DNA of 64,000 nt from Rariglobus hedericola. GTDB taxonomy: Bacteria; Verrucomicrobiota; Verrucomicrobiia; Opitutales; Opitutaceae. Where the stretch lies: positions 1,736,001-1,800,000 of the forward strand of contig NZ_VMBG01000001.1 in assembly GCF_007559335.1 (NCBI RefSeq), given 5' to 3'. Each line of letters opens with the position of its first letter. The first letter of the stretch is position 1. Below the pieces are notes generated by a model. That model ran no database searches. It saw only the letters and a program-made list of their open reading frames with translations, and had not been told where the DNA came from. The position numbers were made by a program, and so were the translations under genes. This document shows positions 29,836-38,750 of this stretch, piece after piece.

Positions 29836-30786
29836 TCAGGCGGCAAACACCGGAGCCGACGACCGGCGACCGCGACGCAAAGAGAACGCGCCATACAAAC
29901 CCACCGCGCCGAGTAACGGCAGCATCGTGCCTACTTCGGGAACAGGATTGCCGTTGATGGTCGCCAAGGCACCGACCTGATACACCAAAAGACCGCTGGG
30001 ATTAAGGTCCGCATTGGAGCTGCTTCCATCGACGCTGTTCGAATTGCGAACCACGATCGTCAGGTAGTTGGTGCCGATGTTAAAAGTCGTGTTATCCGCA
30101 CTGCTCGAACCGTAGTTCTGCAGGCTGACCGCCGTAGTGTTGTTCCATGCAGCGGTGCCGGAAGCGGAAATGCCATAATCGGAAGTAATCGAACCGCCAC
30201 TACTCACGCTCACCTGATTCTTGCTGACATAAATATCGTAAGAATCGTCCGCCGCGATCGTCAGGCTGATTGAAATATTATTCGTAGCCACGCCCGAGCC
30301 CGTGCCGACGATGGTGAAGGCAAGTTGATAGACGTAGAACGCGCTATTGCTGCCGCTAGTGCCGTTACCGGGCAGAAAGTCACCACCGGCATTGGCCGTG
30401 CCACCTGTCGCAGTCGTCATGGCACCGGGAGCTGTGATCCATTGGGCCGAACTGGTGTTGGGGGTGTAGGCACCGTCGATATAATTATTGGCACCGCCGC
30501 TGTTGGCCGTGCTGCTCAAAACATAAGCTCCGTTAACGCTGGTATACGTGGTGTCGGCGTAGCTGTTGTTCGACGTGCTGCGATAACGCGTGCCGTTCAC
30601 ATAGGCATACGTCACATCCCAATGCGCATCGCGTCCGCCGCCCGACTGCAAGCTACCCGTGCTCGTCTGACCCGTATAATACAAACCGGCGATATCAGTT
30701 GCTGAACCAGCAGCCTGAACCTCGACAGCGCCCAAACCCAAAAAGGCGAGCGTTACAGCGAGCAAAGAGTGACGGATCAGCTTCAC
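29836..30786 (-). CDS. PEP-CTERM sorting domain protein
   Basis: A 316-residue exported protein with an N-terminal signal peptide (LLAVTLAFLGLGAVEVQA), a Ser/Thr/Asn/Gly-rich, low-charge body with many short beta-type repeats, and a C-terminal sorting tail: VPEVGTMLPLLG, a hydrophobic helix and RRGRR. The motif is VPEVGT rather than VPEPST, a common variant. Such proteins are processed by an exosortase and placed on the surface or in extracellular polymer. No exosortase gene is in the window. Body function unknown; the composition suggests an adhesin or matrix protein. Confidence 0.85.
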   Translation of the reverse strand: MKLIRHSLLAVTLAFLGLGAVEVQAAGSATDIAGLYYTGQTSTGSLQSGGGRDAHWDVTYAYVNGTRYRSTSNNSYADTTYTSVNGAYVLSSTANSGGANNYIDGAYTPNTSSAQWITAPGAMTTATGGTANAGGDFLPGNGTSGSNSAFYVYQLAFTIVGTGSGVATNNISISLTIAADDSYDIYVSKNQVSVSSGGSITSDYGISASGTAAWNNTTAVSLQNYGSSSADNTTFNIGTNYLTIVVRNSNSVDGSSSNADLNPSGLLVYQVGALATINGNPVPEVGTMLPLLGAVGLYGAFSLRRGRRSSAPVFAA

Positions 30787-30910
30787 AACGCAATAACTAG
30801 GGTCTTCACCCTATACTTCAACATCTATTACGCAGTCCAACTCTAGAAATTGATAAACAATGACTTTCACCGAAAACGCTTACAAATAAACCGCTAAGCG
30901 GCGGGGAAAA

Positions 30911-30987
<77 letters not shown>

Positions 30988-31113
30988 AGAACCAAGGAGG
31001 GGTCACAAAGCCGGACGCCTGCGCCGGAAGCAAGCGGTTTTTTCGGTAATTCCCCGCCGCAGGCTGCACCGGCGAGTTCGACCGATGAAACCTTCGGCGA
31101 ACCCGCGGCAACC

Positions 31114-32679
31114 TCACCAACGTTTCAAACGCACCGCCCTACCCGACTTCGTGACGACCACGATTTCCTTATCCGTGGAGCGGATGATCAGCTTCGTGTA
31201 ATCCTCTCCATCCACCGGCGTAAGCGAGCGGATGTATTTATCCGATCCGACCAGTTGCCCATAACGTGCGGCCGACACTCCGGTTTCCAGCATGTGCTGC
31301 TGAGCCGCGGCATCGAGCTGTCGCAGATTGTTGATGATCGCCTTCTCTTGCGAAGCCATGCGCACCTTCTGAAAAGCCGGGATCGCCATCGCCGCCATGA
31401 GACCGACCGTCACCGGATTGTAGACGCCGATCATCGCGACATCCTGTTTAAGCGAACGATGCCAGCGGGCGCGGTAAAGAATACCTTCGGGCAGATTGAT
31501 GCGCACCGCCACCAGCGGCTGCGGAGAGGCCGGCAGGCTCGCCAGGATAAAATCCATCCCCTTCAACGTGTCCGCCGGCAACTCCGGGTTCAGCAACTTG
31601 AGACGGCGCAATTGGTCGAAAAATCGCGGACTCACATAGGTGACGCCATTACCGCGGTCACCCAGTTCAGCCAATGCGTCCATAAACGCGGGCGTCTTCG
31701 CGAGACCACCGGTGCTGCCCAGTGATGCCTTCAAAAACTCCATGTCCGACGCGACGTAGAGCGCGCCATTCTCCACAGCCAGCACCGGCTGCAAACCGTC
31801 GATCGGCAACGCCGCCTTCAACTCGTAGAACCGGATCAGTCCTTCTTGTGAAGCCGTGAACACCGGCAGGCCGGACAACGCCGGTTCCAGCGCCGCCGCC
31901 AGCCCGTCGACACGCACGAGAAATTGCGTGTAAGGCATCGTGAACGGCTTCGGCCCGGGAAGCGTCACCGTGCGAACCTTGTCGGTGCGCAACACCACGG
32001 TCGCCCGTCCCTTGAGAGTTTCAATCAACGCCAGCGGAGTGATCCCCAGCCCCGACTTGTCCAAGCGTAGTTGAGATTCAAATACATCGGCCTGCGCCTC
32101 TCCAGCCACGCGGACGATCAGCGAACGAATCGCCGCATAAAGCGCCGGGGCATCCACATCGGTTTCCGCATAGAGATCGGCATCGGCCGGTGCCAGCCGC
32201 GCGTTAACGAAGGGAGTCGGCGCGCCACCCAGGCCCGCCAGCAACCCGCGCCGTCCGTCCGGCGTGTGCAAATACACACGATTGCGGAATCCGCCGCCGG
32301 CCGAAGGCACCGAGCTGAACCCCACCGCGCGCACATCATTCAAACCGAGGTCGGTGATGATCTGCGTGAAGTCCTGCTTCAGAAAAGGCGCGGCAGGCGA
32401 CTGCTGCTGCGCAAGCGTATCGCCCAGCGTGCGCAGATAAGGAACGACCTTGAGGATGTCTCCGTCGATATCCACATAGCCGTAAAGCGTGCCACCGAGT
32501 TCCAGCTGCGCGTTCACCGCCTCAAAATGCCGGCTGCGTTCCGTGACGGGAACCAGAGCCACTTCGCCGGCCTTGGTCGTTGCCGCGCCCGCTCCGGGCT
32601 CCTTGGGTTTACATCCTGCGAACAGGATTACGAATGCGAGTAAACCAGTCCCGACAAAGGTAAGTTTCATTACCATCAT
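31114..32679 (-). CDS. Lipoprotein with C-terminal pseudopilin-like segment
   Basis: A 521-residue protein. The N-terminus is a lipoprotein signal (basic start, hydrophobic core, lipobox LFAGC). Residues about 40-400 form a soluble domain of unknown family with repeating alpha/beta units. Residues from about 421 resemble the front of a verrucomicrobial type II pseudopilin: MAAMAIPAFQKVR, then SQEKAIINNLRQLDAAAQQH and a short beta-rich end. Such a segment normally starts a prepilin; here it is internal and lacks a prepilin peptidase site. Three ATGs (32679, 32676, 32670) could start it. It lies between two tRNA genes on the same strand. Confidence 0.78.
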   Translation of the reverse strand: MMVMKLTFVGTGLLAFVILFAGCKPKEPGAGAATTKAGEVALVPVTERSRHFEAVNAQLELGGTLYGYVDIDGDILKVVPYLRTLGDTLAQQQSPAAPFLKQDFTQIITDLGLNDVRAVGFSSVPSAGGGFRNRVYLHTPDGRRGLLAGLGGAPTPFVNARLAPADADLYAETDVDAPALYAAIRSLIVRVAGEAQADVFESQLRLDKSGLGITPLALIETLKGRATVVLRTDKVRTVTLPGPKPFTMPYTQFLVRVDGLAAALEPALSGLPVFTASQEGLIRFYELKAALPIDGLQPVLAVENGALYVASDMEFLKASLGSTGGLAKTPAFMDALAELGDRGNGVTYVSPRFFDQLRRLKLLNPELPADTLKGMDFILASLPASPQPLVAVRINLPEGILYRARWHRSLKQDVAMIGVYNPVTVGLMAAMAIPAFQKVRMASQEKAIINNLRQLDAAAQQHMLETGVSAARYGQLVGSDKYIRSLTPVDGEDYTKLIIRSTDKEIVVVTKSGRAVRLKRW

Positions 32680-32748
32680 GAGTTGCCACTTTTCAGCTCG
32701 GGAAAAGCAGAAAATGCCGATCTATTGCAAAATCGCGCGTTTTTTCGT

Positions 32749-32833
32749 TGGTGCCCAGGGTGGGAATCGAACCCACAAGGATTTCTCCGGAAGATTTTGA
32801 GTCTACTGCGTCTGCCAATTCCGCCACCTGGGC
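32749..32833 (-). tRNA. tRNA-Leu (CAA anticodon)
   Basis: The reverse strand reads GCCCAGG at the 5' acceptor and CCTGGGC-ACCA at the 3' end, with CCA encoded (32749-32751). The anticodon loop CTCAAAA gives CAA; the extended variable arm (CCGGAGAAATCC region) marks a class II tRNA; the T arm is GGGTTCGATTCCC. Confidence 0.95.
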
Positions 32834-32909
32834 GGCACCGAAACGAGCCGTCAAGCTACGTCCGCCCCCAAGCTTGTAAATGGAAAACTCAAACGTTCCA
32901 CTCGCCCGC

Positions 32910-33665
32910 ATGTCAGACTTTCGCGTTTTCGCACCGGCGCCCGCCCAAGACACCATCTCCCTACCGCCTGCCGAATCGCATCATCTCGTCACCGTCAACC
33001 GTGCCCGCACCGGTGATACGATCATCGCTTTCGACGGTCGCGGCACCGAATGGACGTGTGAACTCACCGATGCCCGCAAATCCGGCGCCACCCTGCGCGT
33101 CACGGCCACACACACCCGCGCGCCCCTGCCCTGCGCCATCACGCTGGCCCAGGCGCTGCCCAAGGGCGGCGTCATGGATGACATTATCCGTCACGCCACG
33201 GAGCTCGGCACCGCGCGCATCGTGCCCCTCTCCACCGAGCGGACCCAGGTTCATCTCGACGGCGACCGCTCAGATAAAAAAATCGAGAAATGGCGCACCA
33301 CCGCGCTTGAAGCCGCCAAACAATGCGGCAACCCGTTCCTGCCGGAGATCACCGGCGTGCAGTCGCTCAACGATTTCCTCGCGGGCGATAGCGTGCGCGG
33401 CGCGGAACTCCGGCTTGTAGCCAGCCTGCACGACGGCGCGAAATCACTAAAACGCGTGCTCGTGGATTTCCGCGACGCACACGAAGGCCGTTCACCGGCC
33501 AATGTCATTTGGTTGGTCGGGCCCGAGGGCGATTTCTCACCTGCAGAAATGGCTGCCATAACTGCCGCGAGCGTTGTGCCCGTCACGCTCGGTCCGCTTG
33601 TGCTTCGGTGCGATACGGCCGCCACCGCCGCCCTCAGCGTGTTGATCCACGAAACGACGGCGTGA
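32910..33665 (+). CDS. rsmE: 16S rRNA m3U1498 methyltransferase RsmE
   Basis: A 251-residue SPOUT-class methyltransferase that methylates U1498 of 16S rRNA. An N-terminal PUA-like domain (FRVFAPAPAQD; ESHHLVTVNRARTGDTI) is followed by the trefoil-knot domain with KGGVMDDIIRHATELG, the cofactor loop WLVGPEGDFS, and LGPLVLRCDTAATAAL. ATG 32910 is preferred, since relatives begin with a short run before RVF; an ATG at 32880 would add ten residues. It starts divergently from tRNA-Leu. A pair of hairpin repeats follows. Confidence 0.93.
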   Translation: MSDFRVFAPAPAQDTISLPPAESHHLVTVNRARTGDTIIAFDGRGTEWTCELTDARKSGATLRVTATHTRAPLPCAITLAQALPKGGVMDDIIRHATELGTARIVPLSTERTQVHLDGDRSDKKIEKWRTTALEAAKQCGNPFLPEITGVQSLNDFLAGDSVRGAELRLVASLHDGAKSLKRVLVDFRDAHEGRSPANVIWLVGPEGDFSPAEMAAITAASVVPVTLGPLVLRCDTAATAALSVLIHETTA

Positions 33666-33671
33666 AAGGAT

Positions 33672-33748
33672 GTCGGACCTCCTGGTCCGACCCTGGCCAT
33701 CTCAGCAGGCTCTCACGCGTTCGAAGGGACGGACCGGGAGGTCCGTCC
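33672..33748. repeat. Twin hairpin repeats (GTCGGACC-TCCT-GGTCCGAC family)
   Basis: The first hairpin, 33672-33691, has an 8-base stem GTCGGACC/GGTCCGAC and loop TCCT. The second, 33727-33748, has a 9-base stem GGACGGACC/GGTCCGTCC and loop GGGA. They share the core GGACC-x4-GGTCC and lie 35 bases apart between the convergent rsmE and KASIII fusion genes; possibly a bidirectional terminator or mobile palindromic unit. Confidence 0.85.
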
Positions 33749-33763
33749 TCCTTGGTGAGGATC

Positions 33764-35341
33764 TCACCACACCAGCAAGCCGCCGGCGAATGTCAGACCC
33801 GCACCGACGGAGCAGAAGATAATTTTGTCACCGGCCTTGAAGATACCTTCCTCGGCGGCCCAACCGAGCGCCATCGATACGGACGCGCCCGACGTGTTGC
33901 CGTATTTGGCGATGGTCACGACGAACTTCTCGAAGGGAATTCCCACGCGTTTGCCCACGGCTTTAAGGATGCGTTCGTTGGCCTGGTGAGGCACGATCCA
34001 GGCGATGTCGTCGGGCTTGAGGCCGTGGCGTTGCATAGCCGATTCGATCTCGTTGGCGAAGGCGATGACCGCGCTCTTGAAGACCGCACCGCCATCCATC
34101 TGGAGATAAAAATCATCACGGTCGCTGCCGTCCGCATTCGGGATCGGACGGTTCGCACCGCCGCCCGGACGCTGGATCGCTTCGAAAGCCGACGCATCGC
34201 CGGACAACGCCATGCGGTGCAGGCGATGACCGTCCGGAGCATCCGTCAGGATCGCGGCACCCGCGCCGTCACCAAAGAGAAACGCCGTCTCGTGATCGTT
34301 GGGATTGGTGATGCGCGAGAGCAGTTCGGCGGTGACCACGATCACGTTCTTCGCCGTGCCGCCACGGATGAAGGCGCGACCGACTTCGAGGGCGTAGAGC
34401 CAGCCGGAACAGGCGGCATTGACGTCAAACGCCAGCGCTTTCGTGCAGCCGAGCAAACGCGCGAGCGCGCTGGCCATCGAAGGCACCGGCTGGTCGGGAA
34501 TGATCGTGGCGAGAATGATACCGTCGATCTGCGCGGCGGTCATGCCGGCCTGAGCGAGGGCGTGGTTCACCGCGGTGGCGGCGAGCGAAGTCGCGCTCTC
34601 GTCGGCATCGGCATAGCGGCGCTCATGAATGCCGGTGAGCTTGTGCATCTCGGCCTCGGTGCGACCGGGAAACGCCTTCAAAATCTCGCTCGTGGGACGC
34701 ACGTTTTTTGGCACGGCGTAACCGACACCGGCGATGCAGACGGTCTCGGCTCCCGCAGCGGGGGCGGACGATGAGAGTTGCGAGCTCAGCGTGGAAAGAC
34801 CGGAACCTGCAGCCTTGGGGTTGGCCGCGAGGTAGGCGGTGATGTCGTCGCCGGAAACGCGTCCACCGGGACCCGTGGCGGCGATTCCCGTAAGCGTGGC
34901 GGGATCGAGCCCGGCTTCCTGCGCGAGCTTGGCGGCGCGCGGTGTCCACTGAAGACCGGAAGGAGTGGAGGCCGGCGTGCCGATCTTGGCCACGACCGGA
35001 GCCGGCGCGACCGAGACCGTGGCGGGAGCGGGAGTCAAGGGCTTGGCGACGACGGGCGCGTCATCTTTGACCTGCAGGTTTTTGAGCGAGATATCCGCCG
35101 TGCGGATGCGCAGGAACGGCGAGCCGCTGGGCAGGATGTCGCCAGCTCGGGCCTGCACGATTTCGATGGTGCCATCGCACGGGGCTTCGAACTCGAATAC
35201 CGATTTATCGCTCTCCAATTCGGCGATTTTCTCGCCTTTGGCGATATGCACGCCGGAGACGACCTTGATGTCGATGACTGTGAGTTCGCTGACGGTCGCC
35301 CCCATGGAGGGGATGGCAACGTCGATGAGAAAGGTGTCCAT
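33764..35341 (-). CDS. Fusion of lipoyl domain, E3/E1-binding domain and ketoacyl-ACP synthase III
   Basis: A 525-residue protein with an unusual order of domains. Residues 1-82 form a biotinyl/lipoyl domain with the modification lysine Lys46 (ELESDKSVFEF). Residues 95-130 are a Pro/Ala/Val swinging-arm-type linker. Residues 132-171 match the peripheral subunit-binding domain of 2-oxoacid dehydrogenase E2 (TPRAAKLAQEAGLDP; TGPGGRVSGDDITAYL). Residues 198-525 are a full FabH-type KASIII with Cys311 (NAACSG), His452 (VPHQANERI) and Asn482 (YGNTSGAS). So an E2 arm is joined to a condensing enzyme instead of the acyltransferase. It probably loads an acyl group made by an E1 onto the KASIII cysteine; no E1/E3 gene is in the window. 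The linker at 181-192 is encoded by a CTCAGCTC-type repeat. No strong Shine-Dalgarno precedes the ATG. Confidence 0.9.
   Translation of the reverse strand: MDTFLIDVAIPSMGATVSELTVIDIKVVSGVHIAKGEKIAELESDKSVFEFEAPCDGTIEIVQARAGDILPSGSPFLRIRTADISLKNLQVKDDAPVVAKPLTPAPATVSVAPAPVVAKIGTPASTPSGLQWTPRAAKLAQEAGLDPATLTGIAATGPGGRVSGDDITAYLAANPKAAGSGLSTLSSQLSSSAPAAGAETVCIAGVGYAVPKNVRPTSEILKAFPGRTEAEMHKLTGIHERRYADADESATSLAATAVNHALAQAGMTAAQIDGIILATIIPDQPVPSMASALARLLGCTKALAFDVNAACSGWLYALEVGRAFIRGGTAKNVIVVTAELLSRITNPNDHETAFLFGDGAGAAILTDAPDGHRLHRMALSGDASAFEAIQRPGGGANRPIPNADGSDRDDFYLQMDGGAVFKSAVIAFANEIESAMQRHGLKPDDIAWIVPHQANERILKAVGKRVGIPFEKFVVTIAKYGNTSGASVSMALGWAAEEGIFKAGDKIIFCSVGAGLTFAGGLLVW
34764..34795 (-). 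repeat. CTCAGCTC-type short repeat inside the KASIII fusion gene
   Basis: On the reverse strand it reads CTGAGCTCGCAACTCTCATC and is translated in frame as LSTLSSQLSS, in the linker between the subunit-binding and KASIII domains. Compare 14896-14926 and 41621-41652. Confidence 0.55.
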
Positions 35342-35452
35342 CAGGGTTAAATTTATCGGGTTATGTTGAGTCCGGAGGAGTCACCGTCAACCACTTGGGC
35401 GGAATTAAAACCCGAGCTGAGCCTGCCTAAATTTGAACGTTTCTCAAAACGC

Positions 35453-36253
35453 TCAGGCAGAACGGGCGAGTTTCCAGAACGCGAGGCACTTCGCGAGCAA
35501 GGCTTCAAGCTCGTCGAGCGGCACCATGTTCGGGCCGTCGGACAGGGCATTATCCGGATCGGGATGCGTTTCGAGAAAAAGGCCGTCGGCACCCGCGGCG
35601 AGCGCGGCGAAGCTGAGCGTGGGCACGAACTCGCGTTGTCCGCCACTCTTGCCACCGCCGGCACCGGGGAGCTGCACGCTGTGCGTCGCGTCGAGGATCA
35701 CGGGGTAACCGTTCTTCGCCATGATCGGGAAGCCGCGCATGTCGACGACGAGGTTGTTGTAACCAAAGGTCGCGCCGCGCTCGCACTGCCAGATTTCGGC
35801 CGCGCCACCGTGCTTCAATTTACCGACCACATGGACCATGTCGTTGGGTGAAAGAAACTGGCCCTTCTTCACGTTGACCGTCTTGCCCGTGGCGGCGGCC
35901 GCAAGGAGGAGATCGGTCTGACGGCAGAGGTAGGCGGGGATCTGCAAGACATCGCATACTTCGGCGACGGGCGCGCACTGCGAAGCGTCATGGACATCGG
36001 TCACGCAAGGCAGCCCGTAGTCTTTTTTGACGAGGGCGTGAAGTGCGAGGCCCTCTTCGAGACCGGTGCCGCGACCGCCGGCGATGGAGGTGCGGTTGGC
36101 TTTGTCGAAGGAGCCTTTGAACACGAGGTTCAGCTCGGGATACTTCGCGCGGATCGAGATCAGTTTCTCGGCCACGGAGCGCACGACCTTCTCGTTTTCC
36201 AGCGAGCAGGGACCGGCGAGGATGAGGAGTTTTTTGGAATCGAAGAGAGGCAT
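35453..36253 (-). CDS. kdsA: 3-deoxy-D-manno-octulosonate 8-phosphate synthase
   Basis: A 266-residue class I DAHP-synthase-like enzyme making KDO-8-phosphate from arabinose-5-phosphate and PEP for LPS core. Markers are [11 protein letters not shown] near the N-terminus, [20 protein letters not shown] and the C-terminal metal/substrate region [32 protein letters not shown]. It confirms an LPS-bearing outer membrane. It lies 24 bases downstream of pyrG in the same direction, the well-known pyrG-kdsA pairing, which ties CTP supply to CMP-KDO formation. Confidence 0.95.
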   Translation of the reverse strand: MPLFDSKKLLILAGPCSLENEKVVRSVAEKLISIRAKYPELNLVFKGSFDKANRTSIAGGRGTGLEEGLALHALVKKDYGLPCVTDVHDASQCAPVAEVCDVLQIPAYLCRQTDLLLAAAATGKTVNVKKGQFLSPNDMVHVVGKLKHGGAAEIWQCERGATFGYNNLVVDMRGFPIMAKNGYPVILDATHSVQLPGAGGGKSGGQREFVPTLSFAALAAGADGLFLETHPDPDNALSDGPNMVPLDELEALLAKCLAFWKLARSA

Positions 36254-36277
36254 GAGGTGGGAGCTGCGAACTTACGC

Positions 36278-37921
36278 TTACTTCTTCTTCGCCTTCACGG
36301 CAGGCTTGGACTTAACGGCTTTCTTACCCGTCTTCTTGTTCTTCAGCGCGGCGCCGATGAACGCGGCGAAGAGCGGATGCGCCTTGTTGGGCTTCGACTG
36401 GAATTCGGGGTGGAACTGGACCGCGAGGAACCACGGGTGGTCTTTGATTTCGACGATCTCGACGAGATTGCGGCGCGGGTTGATGCCGCTGATCACGAGG
36501 CCGCCACGCTGGAGCTGGCCGACGTAGGCGTTGTTCACCTCGAAGCGGTGGCGGTGGCGCTCGCGGATGTTCGGCGCCTTGTAGGCTTTCGCGGCGTTGG
36601 AGCCGGGCGTGAGCGCGCACTCGTAGCTGCCGAGGCGCATGGTCGCGCCTTTATCGATGATCTTCTTCTGCTCCTCCATCATGTTGATGACGGGGTGCGG
36701 TGCGTTGGCATCGAACTCGGTGGAGTTGGCGCCTTTCAACTTGAGGACGTTACGCGCGTATTCGATCACCGCGATCTGCAAGCCAAGGCAGAGACCGTAG
36801 TAAGGCACCTTGTTTTCGCGGGCGTATTTGGCGGCGGCGATTTTGCCTTCGGTGCCGCGGTCGCCGAAGCCACCGGGGACAAGAATACCGTCGAGCCCTT
36901 TGAGAATGGAGAGACCGTTTTTCTTTTCGAGATCCTCTGCGTCGATGCGGACGATGTTAACGCGGGTATTGTTCGCGATGCCGCCGTGCGTGATGGATTC
37001 GTAGACGGACTTGTAGGCGTCCTGGAGCTCGATGTATTTGCCGACGACGCCGATTTTAACCTCGTTGGCGGGGTTCTTCACGCGACGCACGATCTCGGTC
37101 CAGATGTTCTTCTCGGGCGCGGGATTTTTCAGCCCGAAGAGATCGATCACGAGGTCGTCCATGCGCTCCTTCTGGAGGGCGAGAGGGAGTTCGTAGATGG
37201 AATCAACGTCGCCGCACTCGATCACGGCTTTGACCGGGACGTTGCAGAACATGGAAATCTTGTCGCGCAGGCCGGCTTCGAGCGGATGGTCGCAACGGCA
37301 CACCAAGATGTCGGGCTGGATACCAATCTCGCGGAGCTTCGCAACGGATTGCTGCGTGGGCTTGGTCTTCAATTCGCCGGCTGCCTTCAAGTAAGGCACC
37401 AGCGTAACGTGGATAAAAATGCAATCGGTCGGCCCGACTTCGAGGGCGAACTGACGCATCGCTTCGAGGAACGGCAGGCCCTCGATGTCGCCGGTGGTGC
37501 CGCCGATTTCGGTGATGAGGACGTCGACGTCTTTACCGCCGGCGTAGATGCGCTCTTTGATCTCGTTGGTGACGTGTGGGATCACCTGCACGGTCTTGCC
37601 GAGATAAACGCCGCGGCGCTCCTTGGAGATCACGCTCTCATAGACTTGGCCGGAACTGAGCGAGTTGAGCTTGGAGAGCTTGCCGCTGGTGAAACGCTCG
37701 TAGTGGCCGAGGTCGAGGTCGGTTTCCGCACCATCTTCCAACACATAGACTTCGCCATGTTGGAACGGGCTCATCGTGCCCGGATCGACGTTCAGGTAGG
37801 GGTCGAATTTCTGGATGCGCACGGTGAGACCGCGCAGCTCCAAAAGAGCGCCCAGCGCGGCTGCCGTGAGGCCTTTGCCCAACGACGAGACCACTCCGCC
37901 TGTCACGAAGATGTATTTCAT
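36278..37921 (-). CDS. pyrG: CTP synthase
   Basis: A 547-residue amidoligase converting UTP to CTP with glutamine. The synthase domain begins [20 protein letters not shown] with the P-loop; the C-terminal class I glutamine amidotransferase has its nucleophile Cys378 (YGLCLGLQ) and the His/Glu pair near [11 protein letters not shown] basic Lys/Ala tail (about 530-547) extends past the usual end. It heads a unit with kdsA on the reverse strand. The length is typical of the family (about 545). Confidence 0.97.
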   Translation of the reverse strand: MKYIFVTGGVVSSLGKGLTAAALGALLELRGLTVRIQKFDPYLNVDPGTMSPFQHGEVYVLEDGAETDLDLGHYERFTSGKLSKLNSLSSGQVYESVISKERRGVYLGKTVQVIPHVTNEIKERIYAGGKDVDVLITEIGGTTGDIEGLPFLEAMRQFALEVGPTDCIFIHVTLVPYLKAAGELKTKPTQQSVAKLREIGIQPDILVCRCDHPLEAGLRDKISMFCNVPVKAVIECGDVDSIYELPLALQKERMDDLVIDLFGLKNPAPEKNIWTEIVRRVKNPANEVKIGVVGKYIELQDAYKSVYESITHGGIANNTRVNIVRIDAEDLEKKNGLSILKGLDGILVPGGFGDRGTEGKIAAAKYARENKVPYYGLCLGLQIAVIEYARNVLKLKGANSTEFDANAPHPVINMMEEQKKIIDKGATMRLGSYECALTPGSNAAKAYKAPNIRERHRHRFEVNNAYVGQLQRGGLVISGINPRRNLVEIVEIKDHPWFLAVQFHPEFQSKPNKAHPLFAAFIGAALKNKKTGKKAVKSKPAVKAKKK

Positions 37922-38002
37922 CGGACATCAATAGGCGGTGCCCCGAAAGCCTGACAAGCAAAAGCTAGCTTTCACATGCACCCACCCCCTTGCCGTCAGC
38001 CC

Positions 38003-38194
38003 TTATACCCACAACCACAACGCAAACGCTCCGGTCACTCCGGCGAATACCAGCATCGCCACGCTATAGATCGACCACTTGAGGGCCTTGGCGATCGTCC
38101 AGATGATCGCCCCCGCCGTCAGGGCGAAGCACGCCAGCACAAACCCGCGCGGATAAGCGCGCAGCGGGTGGAGCCAGGAATCGAGCAACGACAT
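38003..38194 (-). CDS. Small two-helix membrane protein, function unknown
   Basis: A 63-residue protein with two hydrophobic helices (FVLACFALTAGAIIWTI and SIYSVAMLVFAGVTGAFALWL) separated by a short basic loop. I do not recognise a family. ATG 38194 is preferred over an upstream ATG adding MRVGCFVFGV, because GGGG lies just ahead of it. Third-position GC is high as in its neighbours. It lies between pyrG and the divergent DUF6941 gene. Confidence 0.55.
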   Translation of the reverse strand: MSLLDSWLHPLRAYPRGFVLACFALTAGAIIWTIAKALKWSIYSVAMLVFAGVTGAFALWLWV

Positions 38195-38301
38195 CACCCC
38201 AAACACAAAACACCCGACACGCATCCGCCAAGCCTGCGATTTACCCGCTTGCCCCTCGCCGAAACCCGCCAGTAAATCCCTGAATCCATTTTACTTAACC
38301 G

Positions 38302-38685
38302 ATGCAATCCACTCCTCAAGTCCTCGCCTGGCTCACCTGCGACGGCGTGCATGTCGATCCCGGCACGGGCAAACACACCATTCTCGGCGTTTTCTCGAAC
38401 ATCCGCGGCCGCCAGTTCCCCGTCGTCCACCCCTTCATGGTGTGGTTCCTCACGTTGAGCGACGTCCCTTCCGGCAAGCACAAGATCAAGATCTCCCTCG
38501 GGCTCGACGCCACCCACCCCCAGTCGCTCATCGAACGCGACTTCGAGTCCCAGAGCCCTCTCCAACGCATCAATCTCATCAACGAGATCCGCAACCTGTC
38601 GTTCCCGCAACCCGGCGATTACTCGATCATCATCGAGGTCGATGAGGAACCGCTGCTGGTCACCAGCATCACGGTTTCCAACTAA
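38302..38685 (+). CDS. DUF6941-like conserved hypothetical protein
   Basis: A 127-residue soluble beta-rich protein. The family-like pattern is an early LTCDGVHVDPGTGKHTILGVF, then FPVVHPFMVWFLTLSD, and a terminal PGDYSIIIEVDEEPL. Similar small proteins are annotated as DUF6941; function is unknown. There is no signal or membrane segment. It is the first of two forward genes, 65 bases before the kinase. The assignment to the DUF is from memory of the pattern and is moderate. Confidence 0.7.
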   Translation: MQSTPQVLAWLTCDGVHVDPGTGKHTILGVFSNIRGRQFPVVHPFMVWFLTLSDVPSGKHKIKISLGLDATHPQSLIERDFESQSPLQRINLINEIRNLSFPQPGDYSIIIEVDEEPLLVTSITVSN

Positions 38686-38750
38686 GCCGGCCTCCCGCAC
38701 GTCCAACTAGGCCGTATTTCCCGTCAACCTGTCTTTCTCATCTCCGTTTC

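Noticed and set aside
30787-30910. CRISPR or tandem repeat in the A/T-rich gap before tRNA-Pro
   Set aside because: No regular repeat spacing; the gap looks like a plain promoter region for the PEP-CTERM gene. No CRISPR array is visible anywhere in the window.
35353-35460. Possible hairpin CTGCCT...AGGCAG at the kdsA 3' end
   Set aside because: Long interrupted loop and no U-run after it on the reverse strand; not convincing as a terminator.
35990-37954. 654-codon forward frame across kdsA/pyrG
   Set aside because: pyrG and kdsA are clear on the reverse strand with intact active sites; the forward frame has a typical shadow composition.
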